Positions 34,854-46,700 of a stretch of 64,000 nt of DNA are shown here, in pieces; the stretch's first letter is position 1, and every line of letters begins with the position of its first letter. The position numbers and the translations under genes are program-made. The notes below the pieces were generated by a model that was given only the letters and a program-made list of their open reading frames with translations, made no database searches and was not told the origin of the DNA. The DNA is from Anaeramoeba ignava (lineage: Eukaryota > Metamonada > Anaeramoebidae): positions 363,501-427,500 of the forward strand of contig JAPDFW010000147.1 in NCBI GenBank assembly GCA_028826165.1. The letters run 5' to 3'.

Positions 34854-37181
34854 TTAAAAATAATTTAATAAAAATAAATCAATTATGGAATTTGGATTTA
34901 ATTGATAAAAATCTTTTAAATCAGTAAATTCTTCAATATTTTCTTTTGTTATTTTTGTTTCATCAATTTTATCATAATAAAGAAAATAAATTAATTGATT
35001 AATTGTTTCGAATGATTTTTTTGAATAATCATGAACTTGATTTGATGAATCATTAACACTTAAAAACATTCCTTTAAACAATTCACTTCTTATTAGTAAT
35101 ATTAATTTATGAACTTTAATTTCTTTTTCTTCAACAATTATTGTAAAATCTTTGGTTTCATTTTGTTGATATAATTTTGATAAATCTTTTATTATTCCTT
35201 TTCTTCCTTTTTTTTGTTTAATCCAATTTAAATCAAATCCAATTTCTTTGAAAAATTCTTCAATTTTTTGGATATTTTTCAATTCTATTTGTTTTTGGAT
35301 CTCTTTTTCCTCTTTTCTTTCATTAATCAATTTCTTCTTTTGCTTTGTAAATTCTTTCCAAAGATAAATTTGATTTTGGTATTTTTTTTCTCTTTTTTGA
35401 ATTTCAATTCGAGAATCCATCAAACTTTGGGGTTTGCTTATAAAAAAATCAAAATCAGGAAATCCAGTATAAATGAAATTTAAGGCAAGTTGAACATCTT
35501 CTTTTGGTTTTTGTTTACAAAAATGGATAAATTTTTGCAGAATTGAATTATCATTATCAAATCTTGTTAAAAGAAGCAAATTGTGAACTTTGAAAAGATG
35601 TTCATCACTTGATTGAATTGTTAAATCTGAGAAATTTTCATTTGATTTCAAAAAATTGTTTAAATCATCATTAATTGAATAAATTGGAGGAATGAATTCT
35701 ATGATTTGTGATAAGTCAGAGTCATCCAAATCAGAAATATTTGCATCGTTCATCAACAATAATTGAATTTCTTCTGAATTGTTATCGAAAATGGATAATT
35801 GAAGAAATGTAAAATTTTGTATACTTCTTGAATTGATATCTACTCCTTTTTCGATGAAGTATTTTATAATTGAAAGAGGATTTTGATTATGTTGATATCT
35901 GTAAATTAAATCTAAAGGATTTTCGTTGTCTTTGTTTTTGGAATTGATATCTGCTCCTTTTTCAACAAGAATTTTAATAATTGGAAATAAATTGTCTAAT
36001 TTTTGGTATTGACAAACTAAATGCAAAGCTGTTTCCTGTTGATTATTTTTGGAATTGATATTAACACCTTTTTCAACAAGGAATTTAATAACTTCAAGTG
36101 AATTATTTTGACAAGCGAAATGTAATGTTGTTTGATTAAATTGTGTTTTTTCATTTAAATCAAGTCCTTTTTCAATCAAGAATTTAATAACTTTAAGTGA
36201 ATTATTTTGGCAAGCGAAATGTAACATTGTTTGATTAAATTGTGTTTTTTCATTCAAATCAAGTCCTTTTTCAATCAGGAATTTAATAACTTTAAGTGAA
36301 TTATTTTGACAAGCGAAATGTAACATTGTTTGATTAAATTGTGTTTTTTCATTCAAATCAAGTCCTTTTTCAATAAAAAATTGGATTACTTCAAGTGAAT
36401 TACTTGTACAAGCAAAATGCAAAGCGTTGTGTGAATTGAAGAGATTTTTTGAAATTAAACTTGCTCCGTTTGAAATGAAATATTTAATTACTTGAAGAGA
36501 ATTGTATTGGAAAGCAATATCAGAAGCTGATTGAGAGCTAATGGTTTGTAAATGAAAAATAGCTCCTTTTTCAATAAGAAATTTAATCAATTCAAATGAA
36601 TTTTCATTTTTTTGGTATTGACAAGCAAAATGTAAAGGTGTTTCTTGTTTTTTTTTTCTTGCATTAATTTGAGCTCCTTTTTCAAGTAAATATTGGATAA
36701 TTCCAAGTGAATTTTTATTATTTTGATATTTACAAACTAAATGTAAAGGTGTTTCTTCTTGGAAATTTGCTGTGTTAATTTCAGCTCCTTTTTCAATAAG
36801 AAATTGAATTAATTCAAGTGGATTTTGATTATTTTGGTATTTACAAACTAAATGTAAAGGTGTTTCTTCTTGGAAATTTGCTGTGTTAATTTCAGCTCCT
36901 TTTTCAATAAGAAATTGAATTAATTCAAGTGGATTTTGATTATTTTGGTATTGACAAGCAAAATGTAAAGGTGTTTCTTGTTTTTTGTTTTGAAAATTGA
37001 TTTTTGCTCCTTTTTCAATTAATGATTTGATAAATTCAAAATTTGGATTTGGATTTTGACAAGCAAAATGTAATTCTAAATTTTGTGTATTTGTTTTTAA
37101 AGGAATTTGAATGTCTACTCCTAAATTTGTTAATTCTTTTGCTTTTTGAAGAAGAAGATCAAAAGGTTTTTTATTTGTCAT
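34854..37181 (-). CDS. Ankyrin-BTB protein (copy C), 775 aa
   Basis: Intronless. The start at 37181 (MTNKKPFDLLLQK) is preferred over an in-frame ATG 48 nt upstream because it follows the usual T-rich leader. About 13-14 ankyrin repeats occupy residues 30-490. They are of another subtype than copies A and B, with a longer helix turn in many repeats (YQNNQNPLELIQFLIEKG) and the consensus ETPLHFACQ. Three consecutive repeats near 36,090-36,360 are almost identical. Then come a BTB-like domain (about 497-577), a charged coiled coil (about 587-634), and a C-terminal BTB domain (about 670-770) that closely matches copies A and B. Divergent from the first RCC1-BTB gene. Confidence 0.87.
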   Translation of the reverse strand: MTNKKPFDLLLQKAKELTNLGVDIQIPLKTNTQNLELHFACQNPNPNFEFIKSLIEKGAKINFQNKKQETPLHFACQYQNNQNPLELIQFLIEKGAEINTANFQEETPLHLVCKYQNNQNPLELIQFLIEKGAEINTANFQEETPLHLVCKYQNNKNSLGIIQYLLEKGAQINARKKKQETPLHFACQYQKNENSFELIKFLIEKGAIFHLQTISSQSASDIAFQYNSLQVIKYFISNGASLISKNLFNSHNALHFACTSNSLEVIQFFIEKGLDLNEKTQFNQTMLHFACQNNSLKVIKFLIEKGLDLNEKTQFNQTMLHFACQNNSLKVIKFLIEKGLDLNEKTQFNQTTLHFACQNNSLEVIKFLVEKGVNINSKNNQQETALHLVCQYQKLDNLFPIIKILVEKGADINSKNKDNENPLDLIYRYQHNQNPLSIIKYFIEKGVDINSRSIQNFTFLQLSIFDNNSEEIQLLLMNDANISDLDDSDLSQIIEFIPPIYSINDDLNNFLKSNENFSDLTIQSSDEHLFKVHNLLLLTRFDNDNSILQKFIHFCKQKPKEDVQLALNFIYTGFPDFDFFISKPQSLMDSRIEIQKREKKYQNQIYLWKEFTKQKKKLINERKEEKEIQKQIELKNIQKIEEFFKEIGFDLNWIKQKKGRKGIIKDLSKLYQQNETKDFTIIVEEKEIKVHKLILLIRSELFKGMFLSVNDSSNQVHDYSKKSFETINQLIYFLYYDKIDETKITKENIEEFTDLKDFYQLNPNSIIDLFLLNYF

Positions 37182-37247
37182 TATTTTTTTGTTTAAAAAA
37201 AAAATGAAAATGAAAAAATTGAAAATCATTTTTTTTCATTTTTAAAA
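37182..37247. promoter_or_regulatory. 66-bp divergent promoter, ankyrin-BTB C / RCC1-BTB 1
   Basis: Only 66 bases separate the two start codons. The minus-strand side reads TTTTTTCATTTTCATTTTT and the plus-strand side ATTTTTTTTCATTTTTAAAA, so each gene has its own T-rich CATTTTT element. The two products share the same tandem BTB tail, so co-expression would be functionally sensible. Inferred, without transcript data. Confidence 0.45.
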
Positions 37248-39029
37248 ATGAATGAAATTTTATTTTTTGGTTATAATTATTTCCCAAAACTTTTTGAAAA
37301 AGAATCATATAAAATCACAAAACCAATTCCATATAAATTTGAAAATGAAAATGAAAATGAAAATGAAAAACAAATTAAACAAATTTCAATAGGAGATTAT
37401 GGAATATTTTTCCTTTTTGAAAATAGAAAAGCAATAGAATATTTCAAGGATCCAAAACAAAAACCTGAGAAAATCCAAATTGAAAATATTCAAAAAATAA
37501 CTGTTGGTATTCAAAATGAAGCTATTTTAACAATAGAAGGAAATTTATTTGCAAAAGGAAATAATATAAATTCTCCAAATCAATTCATCAATATTTCATC
37601 ATTAATTAAGAAAAAAAATCATAAAGTAATTGAAGATGTTGTTTGTGGAGCTTTTTCAATTTACTTATTAAGTTCAAATCAAAATGTTTATGGAATGGGT
37701 TCAAATAAATACTGTCAACTTGGTTCTGATTCTAAATCAATTATCAAAGCAGAAAAACCAATTTTAATGATGAAAAATGTTTCTAAAATATTTTCAGGAA
37801 ATTCTTCAGATTTTGTTTTTCTTTTAAATTCAAAACAAGAATTATTTGGATGCGGATATAATGATTATGGTCAACTTGGATTAGGAGAAAAAGTGATAAA
37901 AGGAAAAAGAACCAAAAAATTAACCAAAATAAAAAATATTCCAAAAGGTAAAATAATTGATATTCAATGTGGAGCTACTCATTCAATAATATTGATTGAA
38001 AATGAAAATTCAAAAAGAAAACTTTATTCATGTGGAGATAATAAGTATAATGGACTTGGCAAAAAAGAAGATGAATATACTAATGAATTTACTGAAATCA
38101 AATTACCTTTATTTGAAAATGATGATAATATTCTTGATTTTTCTTGTGGAAATTCTCATACTTTGATTTTAACTTCCAATTCAAAATTAATTGGATTTGG
38201 AAATAATGAATTAGGACAATTAGGAACTGGAGATACAAAAGAATATCAATTAATTCCAATTCAAATTGAACTTCCTAAATTAAGATTTAATGAAGATATT
38301 TCTAATTATCATATTTCTTGTGGATTTTGTAATTCCTTTCTTTATTATTATTCTCCTCCTTTTTCCAATCTTGAAGAAGATTTGATAAAATTATTTGAAA
38401 GAAAAGAATTTTGTAATATTTCATTTAAAACCGAAAATGGAGAAATAATTGAAGCTCATAAATTAATATTGAAATATAGATTAAATCAAAATCAAAATGA
38501 AATTGAAAAACTTAAAGAAATAATTTCAAATAAATCAATTAAAGAATCAAATCAAATATTTGAAATGATTTATTCAAACAATTCCAAAATAAATCCAAAA
38601 TTATATTCTGAAATTAAAGAAATTATAAATTCAAATGAAAAAATAGAAGAAACAATGAAAAGAATTTATTTAAATGAAAATGAAAATGAAAATGAAAATG
38701 AAAATGAAAAAGATTTTATAATTGAAAGAAAAGAAAAACAATATAAATTTCCCAAATTAATATTAATAATGAGAAGTGAATTATATCGAGGAATGTTTTT
38801 ATCTGTAACAAATGATACTTCTAATAAAGTTACAGATTATAGTGAATTAAGTAATAAATCATTTCAAATATTTGAATATTGGATTTATTCAAATCAAATT
38901 AAAGATGGAACTAAAATTACACAAGAAATAATTAATGAAATTAAAAAAGGAATCGATTATTTTCAATTAAATCAAACAAATCCAAATTTATTTGATTTAT
39001 TAATAAACAAATTTCATAATCAAAATTAA
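37248..39029 (+). CDS. RCC1-BTB protein 1, 593 aa
   Basis: Intronless. It starts MNEILFFGYNYFPKLF, itself the first RCC1-type strand. RCC1 repeats span about residues 1-370, recognisable from VYGMGSNKYCQLG, LFGCGYNDYGQLGLG, LYSCGDNKYNGLG and LIGFGNNELGQLGTGD. A BTB-like domain (about 372-450, with IIEAHKLILKYRLN) and a second BTB domain (about 484-585, with FPKLILIMRSELYRGMFLS and DYFQLNQTNPNLFDL) follow. RCC1 propellers act as protein-interaction or nucleotide-exchange domains; with a BTB tail an adaptor role is more likely than Ran exchange. The Asn-Glu run near residue 475 is a coding AAAATG microsatellite. Confidence 0.9.
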   Translation: MNEILFFGYNYFPKLFEKESYKITKPIPYKFENENENENEKQIKQISIGDYGIFFLFENRKAIEYFKDPKQKPEKIQIENIQKITVGIQNEAILTIEGNLFAKGNNINSPNQFINISSLIKKKNHKVIEDVVCGAFSIYLLSSNQNVYGMGSNKYCQLGSDSKSIIKAEKPILMMKNVSKIFSGNSSDFVFLLNSKQELFGCGYNDYGQLGLGEKVIKGKRTKKLTKIKNIPKGKIIDIQCGATHSIILIENENSKRKLYSCGDNKYNGLGKKEDEYTNEFTEIKLPLFENDDNILDFSCGNSHTLILTSNSKLIGFGNNELGQLGTGDTKEYQLIPIQIELPKLRFNEDISNYHISCGFCNSFLYYYSPPFSNLEEDLIKLFERKEFCNISFKTENGEIIEAHKLILKYRLNQNQNEIEKLKEIISNKSIKESNQIFEMIYSNNSKINPKLYSEIKEIINSNEKIEETMKRIYLNENENENENENEKDFIIERKEKQYKFPKLILIMRSELYRGMFLSVTNDTSNKVTDYSELSNKSFQIFEYWIYSNQIKDGTKITQEIINEIKKGIDYFQLNQTNPNLFDLLINKFHNQN

Positions 39030-39137
39030 AATTAAAATTAAAATTAAAATTAAAATTAAAATCAATATTAAAATCAATATTAAAATTTATTTCAAAATTA
39101 AAATTAAAATTAAAATCAAAATTAAAATTAAAATTTA

Positions 39138-39168
39138 TTTTTTCATTTTTCATTTTTTTCTTTTCAAA
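39138..39168 (+). promoter_or_regulatory. TTTCATTTTTCATTTTTTTC before RCC1-BTB 2
   Basis: Two CATTTTT elements lie within 30 bases upstream of the start at 39170, the same arrangement as before other genes. Confidence 0.4.
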
Positions 39169-39169
39169 A

Positions 39170-40932
39170 ATGAATGAAATTTTATTTTTTGGTTCAAATC
39201 AATTTCCAAAACTTATAAAAAATAAACCAGAAAAAATAACAAAACCAATTCAATTTAAATTTGAAAATGAAAATGAAAATGGAAATGAAAATGAAATTAA
39301 ACAAATTTCATCAAGTGAATTTTCAACAATTTTCCTTTTTAAAAATGGAAAAGTAATAGAATATTTAAATGAAAATCCTTCAAGAATTCAAATTGAAGAA
39401 AATATTCAAAAAGTAACTGTTGGTAATCGGAATGAAGCTATTTTAACAATAGAAGGAAATGTATTTGCCAGAGGATATCATATTAATCCAAAAAATCCAA
39501 ATGAATTTATCAATATTTCATCATTAATTGAAGATACAAATGATAGAATAATTCAAGATATTGTTTCTGGAATATTTTCAATTTACTTATTAACTTCAAA
39601 TCAAAATGTTTATGGAATTGGTGATAATTCATATGGTCAACTTGGTTTTGATTATGAAACACTTCCAAAAGCAAAAAAACCAATTTTAATGATGAAAAAT
39701 GTTTCTAAAATATTTTCAGGAAACTTTTCACATAGAGTTTTTCTTTTAAATTCAAATCAAGAATTATTTGGATGCGGTTTAAATAGATATGGTCAACTTG
39801 GTTTAGGAGAATCAAGCAAAGAAGAAGTAAATAAATTAACCAAAATCCAAAATATTCCAAAAGGCAAAATAATTGATATTCAATGTGGATGCTATCATAC
39901 AATAATGCTGATTGAAATTGAAGATGAAAATGAAAATCCAAAAAGAAAACTTTATTCATGTGGATATTGGCAATATAATGGACTTTCCAAAAATCAACAT
40001 ACTAATGAATTTACTGAAATCAAATTATCTTTATTTGAAAATGGTGATAATATTCTTGATTTTTCTGTTGGAAGAGATCATACTTTGATTTTAACATCCA
40101 ATTCAAAATTAATAGTATTTGGAAATAATTTACATGGTGAATTAGGAACTGGAGATACAAAAGAATATCAATTAAATCCAATTCAAATTGAACTTCCTAA
40201 ATTAAGATTTAATGAAGAAATTTCCAATTATCATATTTCTTGTGGATTTAATAATTCATTTCTTTTTTATTCTCCTCTTTCTTTTTCCAATCTTGAAGAA
40301 GATTTGATAAAATTATTTAGAAGAAAAGAATTTTGTAATATTTCATTTAAAACCAAAAATGGAGAAATAATTGAAGCTCATAAATTAATATTGAAATATA
40401 GATTAAATCAAAATCAAAATTGAAATTGAAAAACTTCAAGAAATTATTTCAAAAAATCAATTAAAGAATCAAATCAAATATTTGAAATGATTTATTCAAA
40501 CAATTCCAAAATAAATCCAAAATTATATTCTGAAATTAAAGAAATTATAAATTTAAATGAAAAATTGAAGAAACAATGAAAAGAATTTATTTAAATGAAA
40601 ATGAAAATGATTTTATTATTGAAAGAAAAGAAAAGAAATATAAATTTCCAAAATTAATATTAATAATGAGAAGTGAATTATATCGAGGAATGTTTTTATC
40701 TGTAACTGAAGATAAATCAAATAAAGTTAGAGATTATAGTGAATTAAGTAATAAATCATTTCAAATATTTGAATATTGGATTTATTCAAATCAAATTAAA
40801 AAAGGAATCAAAATTACAAAAGAAATAATTGATGAAATTAAAATTGGAATTGATTATTTTCAATTAAATCAAACAAATCCAAATTTATTTGATTTATTAA
40901 TTAACAAATTTAATAATCAAAATCAAAATTAA
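39170..40932 (+). pseudogene. RCC1-BTB protein 2, with three small indels
   Basis: Close paralogue of the 37248-39029 gene in the same orientation, beginning MNEILFFGSNQFPKLI. The RCC1 part and the first half of the tail are intact up to the TGA at 40421-40423. Compared with paralogue 1, there is one extra T just before that stop, one base missing near 40,453 and one missing near 40,567. The first two nearly cancel, and the third sets the frame of the last segment (40576-40932), which encodes an intact BTB with FPKLILIMRSELYRGMF. All three changes lie within about 150 bp of the variable linker. This is either early decay or sequence error; the flanking domains have no stops. Confidence 0.65.
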
Positions 40933-41026
40933 AATTAAAATTAAAATCATTTGAAAGAATTTATCAATAAAAAAGAGAAAAGAAAAGAAAAGAAAAAGGT
41001 TTTGTGTTTAGTTGTGTTTTGATTTT

Positions 41027-42205
41027 TCAAAAACATTTTTTGTGAATAATTGAAGGTCCAGATTCTTCATATTCTTCTTTTGAAATCCACATAGTTTGAA
41101 AAGTAGAAATAGAAGTAAAAATAGATCCACCAATCCAAACAGAATATTTTCTTTCAGGAGGAGCAATAACTTTAATATTAACAATAGAAGGAGCTAATTG
41201 AACAAGTTCCTTTTTAATTCTATCAGAAATTCCTGGAAACATTGAAGATCCTCCTGATAAAACAATATTTTTATAAAGATCATTTCTAATCTCAACATCA
41301 CATTTGGAAATTGAATTAAAAATCATTTCGTGAATTCCCTCTTGTTCCATTCCAATGAAAGAAGGTTGAAACAAAACTTCTGGACATCTAAATCTTTCAT
41401 TTCCTGTTGTAATAACTTGACCAGAAGGAAGTTCATAATTTTTCTCAATAGAAGAAGATTCAGCTGCAATATTCATTTCTTGATCAAAATCCAAAGCAAC
41501 ATAACAAAGTTTTTCTTTAATATCAACAACAATTTCTCTTTCAGCAGTTGTTGTAAATGAATATCCTCTTTCAGTTAAAATCTTCACTAAATAATCAGTT
41601 AAATCTTTTCCAGCCAAATCAATTCTAAAAATAGAATCATATAAAGGACTTCCTTCATAAATAGGAACAGTATTAGAAACACCATCACCAGTATCTAAAA
41701 CAATTCCTGTTTTTCTTCCTGAAGCAAAAAGTGAGAGAACTGCTTGCATTGAAAGATAAAATTTTGGAACATTAAATGTTTCAAACATGATTTGGGTTGT
41801 TTTCTCTCGATTTGCTTTTGGATTCAACGGTGGTTCAGTTAATAAAACAGGATGTTCTTCAGGTGCAACTCTTAATTCGTTATAAAATGTATGATGCCAT
41901 ATTTTTTCCATATCATCCCAATTTGTCACTATTCCATGTTCTATTGGAAATTTCAATCTTAATATTCCTCTTTTGGATTGTGCTTCATCTCCTACATATG
42001 AATCTTTTTGTCCAATTCCTATCATCATTCCTGTAAATCTTGGTCTTCCCATTACTGTTGGGAAAACTGCTCTTGGTGCATCATCTCCTCCAAATCCTGC
42101 TTTCATCATTCCTGATCCATTATCAATAACTAATGGTTGATTTTTTTCAAAATCTTCGAAATCTTCAAAATCTTCAAAATCTAAATTTTTGAAATTCAAA
42201 CTCAT
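41027..42205 (-). CDS. Divergent actin with acidic N-terminal extension
   Basis: An intronless frame of 392 residues, clearly conventional-actin type rather than an Arp: [80 protein letters not shown] and the end [12 protein letters not shown]. It is 17 residues longer at the N-terminus because of a [11 protein letters not shown] stretch made of 9-bp repeats. The residue equivalent to actin Gln137 is kept (Q154), but the position of His161 is Asn (N178, in DGVSNTVP). Both side chains position the attacking water in actin, so ATP hydrolysis may be slow. The DNase-loop region is also changed ([11 protein letters not shown]). Likely a specialised isoform. Upstream on the coding strand is TTTTCATTTTTTTTT. 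Confidence 0.93.
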   Translation of the reverse strand: MSLNFKNLDFEDFEDFEDFEKNQPLVIDNGSGMMKAGFGGDDAPRAVFPTVMGRPRFTGMMIGIGQKDSYVGDEAQSKRGILRLKFPIEHGIVTNWDDMEKIWHHTFYNELRVAPEEHPVLLTEPPLNPKANREKTTQIMFETFNVPKFYLSMQAVLSLFASGRKTGIVLDTGDGVSNTVPIYEGSPLYDSIFRIDLAGKDLTDYLVKILTERGYSFTTTAEREIVVDIKEKLCYVALDFDQEMNIAAESSSIEKNYELPSGQVITTGNERFRCPEVLFQPSFIGMEQEGIHEMIFNSISKCDVEIRNDLYKNIVLSGGSSMFPGISDRIKKELVQLAPSIVNIKVIAPPERKYSVWIGGSIFTSISTFQTMWISKEEYEESGPSIIHKKCF

Positions 42206-42239
42206 TTATTCAATTTAAAAAAAAAAAAGCAAAAAAAAA

Positions 42240-43425
42240 AATGAAAATTCGAAATTCAAACTCAAAAATCAAAATCAAAATTAAACTCAAAAATCAAAAT
42301 CAAAATCAAAATCAAAATTAAAATCAAAATCAAAATCAAAATCAAAAATTAAAAATCAAAATCAAAATCAAAATCAAAATCAAAATCAAAATCAAAATCA
42401 AAATCAAAATCAAAATCAAAATCAAAATCAAAAATCAAAAATCAAAATCAAAATCAAATTCAAAATCAAATTCAAAATCAAAATCAAAATCAAATTCAAA
42501 ATTCAAAAATCAAAAATCAAAAATCAAATTCAAAATCAAAATCAAAATAAAAATAATCAAAATCAAAATCAAAATCAAAATCAAAATCAAAATCAAAATC
42601 AAAATCAAAATCAAATTCAAACTCAAAAATCAAAATCAAAATCAAAATTAAAAATCAAAATCAAAATCAAATTCAAAAATAAAATCAAAATCAAAATCAA
42701 AATCAAAATTAAAATCAAAATCAAAATCAAAATCAAAATCAAAATCAAAATCAAAATCAAAATCAAAATCAAAATCAAAATCAAAATCAAAATCAAAATC
42801 AAAATCAAAATCAAAATCAAAATCAAATTCAAAATCAAAATGAAAATCAAAATCAAAATTAAAAATCAAAATCAAAATCAAAATCAAAATCAAAATCAAA
42901 ATCAAAATCAAAATCAAAATCAAAATCAAAATCAAATTCAAGATGAAAATCAAATTAAAATCAAAATCAAAATTAAAATCAAAATTAAAAATCAAATTCA
43001 AAATCAAATTCAAATTCAAAATCAAAATCAAATTCAAAATCAAAATCAAAATCAAACTCAAAAATCAAAATCAAAATCAAAATCAAAATCAAAATCAAAA
43101 TTCAAAATCAAAATCAAATTCAAAATTAAAATTAAAATTAAAATCAAATTCAAAATAAAAATCAAAAATCAAAATCAAAAATCAAAATCAAATTCAAAAT
43201 CAAAATCAAAATCAAAAATCAAAATCAAAATCAAAATTCAAAAATCAAAATCAAAATCAAAATCAAAATCAAAATCAAACTCAAAATTCAAAATCAAATT
43301 CAAAATAAAATTCAAAATAAAATTCAAAATCAAAATCAAAATCAAATTCAAAATCAAATTCAAAATTCAAAATCAAAAATCAAAATCAAAATCAAACTCA
43401 AAATCAAATTCATTTTTCATTTTTT
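42240..43425. repeat. AAAATC hexamer array
   Basis: About 1.2 kb of AAAATC hexamers with AAATTC, AAAATT and 7-bp variants between the actin start and the BEACH gene. All six frames give low-complexity frames (Lys-Ile, Asn-Gln, Ser-Lys and their complements), which I reject as genes. Confidence 0.93.
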
Positions 43426-43439
43426 TCATTTTTTTTTGG

Positions 43440-43790
43440 ATTTTATTTTTTTAATTTTTTTTAATTTTTTTGAAAAGGTAAAAAATTTTTAATTTAATAA
43501 ATTTATCCAAAATATAAAATAGAAATTAAAATTATTCAAAATTATTATTTAAAATTATTATTGATTCTTTTATTTTTTGTATTAAAAAAACTAAAAAAAT
43601 AAATTAAAAATAAAAAATAAAAAATAAAAATCTAGAAGAGTTAAAATTAAAGAAATGAAATAAATTATTAATAAAATAATTAAACAAAAAAATTTATTTA
43701 ATTATTCTAAATGAAAAAAAGCTTTAATTTTTTAAAAAAATTTATTAAAGAAAATTTAAATAAAAAAAAATAAAAATAAATAGAAAAAAA
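43440..43790. other. AT-rich spacer without visible gene
   Basis: Homopolymeric T and A runs upstream of the BEACH gene. I see no exon, RNA gene or ordered repeat. A weaker T-rich tract lies at 43,430-43,480, much further from the start codon than in other genes. Confidence 0.5.
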
Positions 43791-46700
43791 ATGGAACAAA
43801 TTAAAGAGCAAAAAGAAAAAGAATTTTTTACAAGCTTTTTAAATGGAAATGAAATTTTTGAAATTTGGAAAGAAATTACATCAAAACATTACATTGAAGT
43901 AAAAAAGAAATTTGAATAAAAAAAATATTTAATATTTATAAAAATTATTTAAATTATTTAATTGGGTTTTTTTTAGATTAATGAAAAAATTATGGAATTT
44001 TGTTTATTATTCCAAAATTCATTCCAAAAATGGAATCCAATTCAAACACAATTAAATCAATTAAATGAAAATCAAAATGAAAATCAAAATGAAAATCAAA
44101 ATGAAAAATATTTTGAAATTGAAGAAATTAATGAAGCAATTTCTCAAAAAGAAGCACATCCAATAAAATTTATTCTTTTTATTATAAATTTATTAATTTA
44201 TTCAAAAGATCGAATTAAAGGTTATTATTGTTATTATTATTGCTATTATTATAATTTCAAAAATTGATTTAAAAACAAAAACAAAAAAAACAGAAATGAT
44301 TCAAAATCAAAATGAAAATCAAATTCAAAATGAAAATCAAAATGAAAATGAAAATATTCAAGCACATAAAGATTTAATTTCTTTATCAATTATTTCAATT
44401 ATTTCCAAATCAAAATTTAATCGACAAATTTTATTTGAAAATAGAATTTTTAGAATTATTCAAGATTTATTGGAAATTATAAAACATCTTTTTAAATTAA
44501 TGGGGAATTTAAGAGTAAAACAAAAAACCAAATTTATTTATTTTTTCCTTTTATTAATCATTTATTTTTAAAAACAACAACAAACAAAAAGAAATCAAAT
44601 TCTTCACTTTCAATTTATTATTTAATTGAAATACAATTTATTCTTTCAGAAACTATGGAAATTTTAAAACAATTTTTAAGAGAAAGACAAGTTCTTCCAA
44701 ATGAAAAAATTTTAGAATCATTTAAACAAACAAAAATAATTTCATTATTAATTCGTAAATTTATTTTATTATTATTATTATTAATATTAAAATTAATTTT
44801 TCTTTTAAAAAACAAAATATAAATAGAATGTTTTGAAATTAATTTAAATCTCAGAAAATCATTCATTTTTACAACAAAACAATTTAATATTCAATTAAAA
44901 TTACTTCAAATTTTTGAAAATGGTTATGGATTAAATTTATTATCAGAACAAGAAAAAATTAAATTAATTTTACTTCTTTTATCATTTTTTAAACCTCCAA
45001 ATTTATCATCATCTCTTCCAAATATTGGATTTTCAAATCAAAATGAAATTGAAATTAAAGATTTTTTTCAAACAAATTTCTTTGTATTTGATCCAAAAAT
45101 CAAAAAAGAAGAAAATCCTTTTCTTTTACAAAATCTCAAAACTTTAAAAGGAAATTTAACACTTTTGGAATTTGATCTTCGTTCAACTATTTTCCAATTC
45201 CTTACTAAAATTGTTGAAGAAGAAAATATAAATGAACAAATTATAAACAATAACAATATTTCTTATCTTGGTGATTTTATTCTCTGGATTTCTTATTATT
45301 TTAAAGAAAAATTATCAAAAAACTGGAAAGAAATGATTAACAAAAATAAAAATCAAAATCAAAATCAAATTCAAAATGAAAATGAAATTGAAAATTCAAA
45401 ATCAAAATCAAATTCAAAATCAAAATCAAAATCAAAATCAAATTCAAAATCAAAATCAAAATCAAAATCAAATTCAAAATCAAAATGAAATTCAATTTCA
45501 AAATCAAAATGAAATTCAAAATCAAAATGAAAATCAAAATCAAATTCAAAATCAAAATCAAAATCAAAATCAAAATCAAAATCAAAATCAAAATCAAAAT
45601 CAAAATCAAAATGAAAATCAAATTCAAAATCAAAATCAAAATCAAAAAAAAATTTCAGAAATAAGACTTTATAATAATTATTTGGATACAACTTTTGATA
45701 TACTTAGAAATTTCCAAAAAATTGAAAAATCAAATGAAAACAATTCATCGAAAGAAAATATGAGAAAAGAATTAGATAAATTTACAAATAAAACAAAAAG
45801 AAAAGTTAATAATTTCAAAGAAAGATTTATTTTAATTTATCTTGATTTATTCAAAAATCATGAAAATCAATTCCAAAACCAAATTCAAAACCAAATTCAA
45901 AGCCAAATTCAAAGCCAAATTCAATATCAAATTCAATATCAAATTCAAAATCAAATCCAAAATCAAATCCAAAATCAAATCCAAAATCAAATTGAAAAAG
46001 AAAAATTATCAAGTTCATCTTTAATTCATATTTTATCAAATCAAAAAATTATTCAAATCCAAAAATATATTAAAAATATTTACCCTCAACTTCAAATGTA
46101 TATTTTAATTGAATTTAAGAGAATGATTATTGATGATTATAATGATAAAGAAACTCTTAAATTTTTCCAAAAAAATGGAGGATGGAAAATTTGTTTTTCT
46201 GATTATTTTATCAGAAAAAATTTAAATAATTTAAATGTAACAAAAAACAAAAAGAATTTAATTTGATGATATATTTTTCAATTTCTTAATTCTTTCTTTT
46301 TTTCTTTTTAAATTAGATTAGAGAAAATGAAAAGATTAAATTAAATGAAATGAATTTAGATTTACAAACATTATTAATTGATTTAATGTTTAATGTTCTT
46401 CTAAAATATCAAGATTATTTTGATTATAAATCCTTATTTAATCAAGTTTCCAAAAATGAAAATATAAAATCAAATTTATTTTTATTCAATAGATTTTTAG
46501 AAATGATAATTGAAATTATCAAAATAAATCCTCAAATTTCATCAAACAAAATTACTAAAGTTAAAGGAATTCAAGAAATCCAAAAAATTTTATTTGATTC
46601 AATTAAAAAAAATCAAAATACAACAATGAATTTATGTTTAGAAATTTTAGATTTATTATTTAAAAATACCAATATTGAAATTATTTTCCAAAATGAAGAC

